A program made the position numbers and the translations under genes. Under the pieces are notes generated by a model. That model saw nothing but the letters and a program-made list of their open reading frames with translations. It searched no databases and was not told where the DNA came from. Of a stretch of DNA of 64,000 nucleotides, positions 60,725-64,000 are shown one piece after another. The first letter of the stretch is position 1, and each line of letters starts with the position of its first letter. The stretch comes from Bacillota bacterium (lineage in GTDB: Bacteria > Bacillota > Clostridia > Christensenellales > Aristaeellaceae): positions 1 to 64,000 of the forward strand of contig JAEZHM010000120.1 in NCBI GenBank assembly GCA_023416585.1, written 5' to 3'.

Positions 60725-62407
60725 CTATGGTTTTTTCGGGCCGGCATGCCAGTCCTGCCACAGATTCCCCCGAATTGTCAAGCTATCTGTTAGATTGGCG
60801 GACAGCATTCCTTCTGGCGTCCATGCGTCTATGAGCCATGTATTGACGGTATAAGCACCATCCGGCATCCAAATGGGTGAAAAATGGGTACGGTTCTTAT
60901 AGGTGGAGTAATTGTTTTTCTGAAACTCAAACCGTCCTGATCCCATACGTTCCAGCAGCCGCCAATAGGTTTTATAACCGAATTCAGGGAAATAGCTGAC
61001 CGCATTCTGAGGTTGAGTCACCGCAGAGCTTTGGTTCGAACTGAGACTTCCGGTGACGGTCTGGTTGATCCCATAGCCTGATTTCATCATACGACCACTT
61101 GCCGTAGGGTTCTTGCTGTCACACTTTATGCTCATGGAGGAGGTCAGAGTTGCGCTGTAACGGTCGAGATCAAACTCCCACCATCCATGATCACACCAGT
61201 ATCCTGAGTCCTCTCCGGTGCTGTGCCACACCCAATACTCCTGCCACCAAGGACGCCAGATACTCCAGCTTGCAGAGCCTTTCACGGCCCTGCCCGGAAC
61301 AGATACTTGGGAGAAGCTGTCGTTTCTATCATCAGCTACAGGATTCGGCGGCGGGTTTTTATTCAGATCCACAAGCTTGACATTGATGCTGGTCTTAGCC
61401 GTACTGCCTGGGCCGGATACTGAAACATTGATTACCATGTCCTGTTCAGTGGAGGGTGTTGTCCATTTCACCCATGCAAGCTGACTGTCGCCGCTTGGAT
61501 AATAGACATTCCCAACATTGTAGGTTTGCCCGCCGATACTAAAGCTGATGCGAGTTGGGTGGTCAGGATCCGACTGACCGCCACTGACTCTAACTGCCGT
61601 GATGACCTCGGTATTAACCCGGTACTCATAGTCATAGACAGACACTACAGGGGGCTCAGGCTTCTCGGTAAAGCGGACAATGCCAATTCCAAGAGCTGCC
61701 TTAATGTTCGCATTCGAGGCAGCCTTACTCCGGCTTCCCGACCATACCGGATAGCCGAGATCAGCCAACTCCAAAAACATGGCAAGAGGCAAATTCTTGT
61801 GTGAAAGCGAAACCATTCTCTTTCGCAGGAGACCGCCTACCTGTTCATCATACATAGCAGCTTCCGTTGCGGTAGTAGCAATCATTACTCCTTCAAACTT
61901 GTAATAAGCGATGGGTTCTAAAAGAATTTTGTATTCACCGCCGATTAAAATGTCAAAATCCAGGCCTACAAGCCCTGCGATAGATCGAATGACCTGTTCA
62001 TCAGTAAAATAGCTTTTTATTGCAGTAATGTTATTACTGCCGTTGGTGCTAATGATTCGAGGAATTGTTTGCGATGGCTTAATTGCCGTGTAGCCACCCT
62101 TGACAGGCGATAATCCTCTACCACTACTATATTGCATTTTACTCACTTTACCAAAGTTATAAATGGATGAACTTGGCGGCCTGTTTGTTATATCAATCGG
62201 AGTGGTGATGACAGCGTGATCACTCGCTCGAATCACAGTTACACGCACTCCCTCATTTCCTGAACTCCATGAGTTACTGGAGGTTCCACTTCCCATTCCA
62301 CCGCCACCTCCGTCTACATTTCCATCGCCCACAGCGCAAACAGAGATGGGCGAAATAACACAAAATATTAAGGTTACCGACAGAATAACGGAAAATACTC
62401 GTTTCAT
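60725..62407 (-). CDS. Large secreted Trp-rich protein of conjugation operon
   Basis: 560 aa from ATG 62407 (GGAAAGGAG before it). Signal peptide VFSVILSVTLIFCVISPISV, Gly/Ser-rich linker, mixed domain with an Ig/CARDB-like part (residues ~300-370, VSGPGSTAKTSINVKLVDLN) and a segment very rich in Trp (SIWRPWWQEYWVWH, then GYWCDHGWW). No sorting signal or hydrophobic C-terminus. The family is not known to me by name. Its place in the transfer operon suggests a secreted adhesin or mating-surface protein. Confidence 0.65.
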   Translation of the reverse strand: MKRVFSVILSVTLIFCVISPISVCAVGDGNVDGGGGGMGSGTSSNSWSSGNEGVRVTVIRASDHAVITTPIDITNRPPSSSIYNFGKVSKMQYSSGRGLSPVKGGYTAIKPSQTIPRIISTNGSNNITAIKSYFTDEQVIRSIAGLVGLDFDILIGGEYKILLEPIAYYKFEGVMIATTATEAAMYDEQVGGLLRKRMVSLSHKNLPLAMFLELADLGYPVWSGSRSKAASNANIKAALGIGIVRFTEKPEPPVVSVYDYEYRVNTEVITAVRVSGGQSDPDHPTRISFSIGGQTYNVGNVYYPSGDSQLAWVKWTTPSTEQDMVINVSVSGPGSTAKTSINVKLVDLNKNPPPNPVADDRNDSFSQVSVPGRAVKGSASWSIWRPWWQEYWVWHSTGEDSGYWCDHGWWEFDLDRYSATLTSSMSIKCDSKNPTASGRMMKSGYGINQTVTGSLSSNQSSAVTQPQNAVSYFPEFGYKTYWRLLERMGSGRFEFQKNNYSTYKNRTHFSPIWMPDGAYTVNTWLIDAWTPEGMLSANLTDSLTIRGNLWQDWHAGPKKP

Positions 62408-62471
62408 AGACTCTCCTTTCCCACAACAAAAAAAGCACGGTATAACCATGCTTTTTGTTGCGAATATTTTA

Positions 62472-63008
62472 TTAATCCATGTTGCCAATCTTGTTTCCAT
62501 TTTCATACATATCATCGGCATTGATCACTTGATTCGCTCCACCATCTGGCACATTATCAAAGCCGGGAAGACTACCACTCTGCGTCTGTTTCTCAGTTTT
62601 GGATATATCCTTGGGCTTTTCCACCTTATCATGATCCACCGATTTCGGCGGTTCCGTGACCTTTTCGCCGTTTGGCTTCTGCGTAGGATCGGTAAGCTGG
62701 TTTTCTTTGTATTCCGGCTTGCTGATATCCTTCTGTATAGTCTGCTCTGTGCCGAAGGAAACAGCAGCGTTATCTGTATTGTCTGGGCTTGATCTGTCCG
62801 GCGGGGCTACCGACACATCATTTTTTGTTTCTGCCTGTGGCGGCTGCACCGTTACATCTGTCTGCTTGGTTTGTTGAGACTGTAACGACTCGTCTGTGAC
62901 AGTCTTCTTTTGAAGCTGGGTGCCTATAAGCACTGTCAGCAATACGCATACCGCAAGGCATCCCGCCACGGCTATCCATTTCTTTGTTTGATTTTTCATA
63001 TTATTCAT
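62472..63008 (-). CDS. DUF6550-like membrane-anchored protein
   Basis: 178 aa: a single N-terminal membrane helix (WIAVAGCLAVCVLLTVLIGT) and a long disordered Gln/Lys/Thr/Pro-rich tail. Tail repeats of TEKQTQ- and PPK-like words. Resembles the DUF6550 proteins of clostridial ICEs. It may act as spacer across the cell wall for the transfer machine. Confidence 0.65.
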   Translation of the reverse strand: MNNMKNQTKKWIAVAGCLAVCVLLTVLIGTQLQKKTVTDESLQSQQTKQTDVTVQPPQAETKNDVSVAPPDRSSPDNTDNAAVSFGTEQTIQKDISKPEYKENQLTDPTQKPNGEKVTEPPKSVDHDKVEKPKDISKTEKQTQSGSLPGFDNVPDGGANQVINADDMYENGNKIGNMD

Positions 63009-63105
63009 AAGAGCGTCCTCCTAATTGTTAAATTTTGAGAGTTCCTTGTTAAGTCACACCCTATCACAACTTTTACCGAAAGTCTATCAATATTGTAATA
63101 AACTA

Positions 63106-63660
63106 TTAGAACCTTGGTGTATAGCCTGCGCTGGTCTTGACTTTGATTTGCATAGGTGGCAGCAACTTTCCACCAAAGGATACGGGAACCTCCAGCATTA
63201 TGGTGCTGTCAGCTTCAAAACGGGCAGAGGCTTGGTCGCCTGCAGCAAAGGGCGCATTTCGAATATCCACATCCAGATTCCATACCTTAAACTCCAGCTT
63301 GCCGTCTGAGGTAAGCTTTTCATGGTAAAAGCCGTTCACGGACAGACCAAGGATAGTGTCCAGCCTTTCATAGATATCGCCATAGTCAAGGCTTTCATCA
63401 AAATTACCGACCATGGGCTGGTAGCCGCCGCTGTATCCCTCACGGACACCATGGTATACATCATCATAATTTTCCACTACGGTAGAGATAATTGCGGCCT
63501 GTACCGAATCACGGACTCCCTGGGCTATTATGAGCAGATGGAGGTATTCAGAAACACCTGCCAAAAGAATGACAAGGGAGAGTGTAATGGCAACAATCAT
63601 CGGAAAGGATGCGCCGCTTTTGTCTTTTATTGCTGCCTTGATTTTTTTTGCTACTTCCAA
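63106..63660 (-). CDS. TadE-like pseudopilin protein
   Basis: 184 aa. Basic N-terminus, then KSGASFPMIVAITLSLVILL, a membrane helix in the style of TadE/pseudopilins, and an outside domain of ~130 residues. It overlaps the next upstream gene by 10 bases. Together with the DUF4320 protein it likely forms a pilus-like part of the transfer surface. Confidence 0.7.
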   Translation of the reverse strand: MEVAKKIKAAIKDKSGASFPMIVAITLSLVILLAGVSEYLHLLIIAQGVRDSVQAAIISTVVENYDDVYHGVREGYSGGYQPMVGNFDESLDYGDIYERLDTILGLSVNGFYHEKLTSDGKLEFKVWNLDVDIRNAPFAAGDQASARFEADSTIMLEVPVSFGGKLLPPMQIKVKTSAGYTPRF

Positions 63661-64000
63661 TATACCTCACTCCTTCCTGCCCCGTCCGCTCTCAACATAA
63701 TGGGAAATGAGCCAAACCCGCCAAACAGCCCGATGTCGGTTTGATAGGTGACCGTTACCTTGATTTCCTCATTCAGCTGTATCCTGCCGGTTTTTGACCA
63801 TGTTATCGTAGGAGTAAGCCCTGTTTTTTCACGAAGCATCTGCTCACGGCGGTCGGTTTCACTGCCGACCTGTCCTGCAATTTCCGCTTCCCGGATGAGC
63901 TCCGTGGCAAAGGTATCAAGCTGCTGCTTGGCAATGTATACCGGAAGCACCCGCACGGCAAGGGCGATGACAAGCATAGCACAAAGCATCAACACTACCA
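63651..64000 (-). CDS. DUF4320 family protein, cut by window edge
   Basis: The open frame goes on beyond the right edge, so the N-terminus is not seen. Visible: hydrophobic segment VLMLCAMLVIALAVRVLPVY, then KQQLDTFATELIREAEIAGQ and a beta-rich end, the layout of TadE/TadF-like DUF4320 proteins. First visible gene of the transfer operon in this window. Confidence 0.7.
   Translation of the reverse strand, partial: VVLMLCAMLVIALAVRVLPVYIAKQQLDTFATELIREAEIAGQVGSETDRREQMLREKTGLTPTITWSKTGRIQLNEEIKVTVTYQTDIGLFGGFGSFPIMLRADGAGRSEVYWK

Overview
The window looks like the accessory genome of a low-to-mid GC, Gram-positive anaerobe of the Clostridia (Lachnospiraceae, Oscillospiraceae or Clostridioides type). 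The evidence is AGGAGG-type ribosome binding sites with many GTG and TTG starts, clostridial-type integrative and conjugative element (ICE) genes, Tn916-like sigma and KTR proteins, and a Gram-positive resistance gene set. Almost everything from about 8.8 kb to the right edge reads as one large ICE with nested and decayed cargo. No rRNA, tRNA or CRISPR array was seen.

Layout. (1) 0.2-8.6 kb: a fused KTR/sigma/recombinase remnant, then a complete four-gene Qat anti-phage operon (qatABCD, minus strand), then two genes of uncertain role, one a membrane-anchor-GNAT fusion. (2) 8.9-14 kb: three serine recombinase genes plus a decayed fourth, a small SHOCT-like protein and a MazF/PemK-type toxin. 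(3) 14.5-15.7 kb and again 27.7-28.9 kb: a directly duplicated module with a Tn916 Orf7-like sigma factor, terminators, a cyclic-di-GMP-I riboswitch and a broken cell-wall-binding repeat gene. (4) 15.7-27.6 kb, between the two copies: an operon mixing a carbohydrate-type ABC importer with an HlyD-type adaptor and an FtsX/MacB-like membrane protein. A two-component system lies divergent to it, followed by a broken FtsX permease and a PadR-DUF1048-ABC-2 drug exporter operon. (5) 28.9-43.9 kb: resistance genes in blocks: tetR-rph-MFS (rifamycin phosphotransferase), a decayed aadE followed by sat4-like and aph(3')-III-like genes, a ribosomal protection protein with a DHA3 exporter behind a transcription attenuator, and a TetR-controlled glycosyltransferase-MFS pair. 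(6) 44.1-64 kb: the conjugation module, with a VirD4 coupling protein, primase-like Toprim protein, MobL relaxase fused to Sel1 repeats, relaxosome protein, split VirB4, VirB3- and VirB6-like proteins, an M23 peptidase, an AIG2/amidoligase pair and surface or pilin-like proteins. An abortive infection gene (abiH) is inserted in it on the opposite strand.

How the parts work together. The recombinases would excise and integrate the element, the relaxase/VirD4/VirB4 set would transfer it, and the cargo protects the host from drugs and phages. The clearest regulatory signals I could read are three. First, a tandem TTAGATT operator with 11-bp spacing lies exactly 7 bp upstream of the -10 in four promoters, linking the OmpR-type regulator to its own gene, to the ABC operon and to the broken FtsX genes. 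Second, a leader peptide/antiterminator/terminator set precedes the tetracycline gene. Third, two c-di-GMP riboswitches with changed but still pairing stems have no intact gene directly behind them. Repeated blocks and broken genes show that the cargo was built by successive insertions and duplications.
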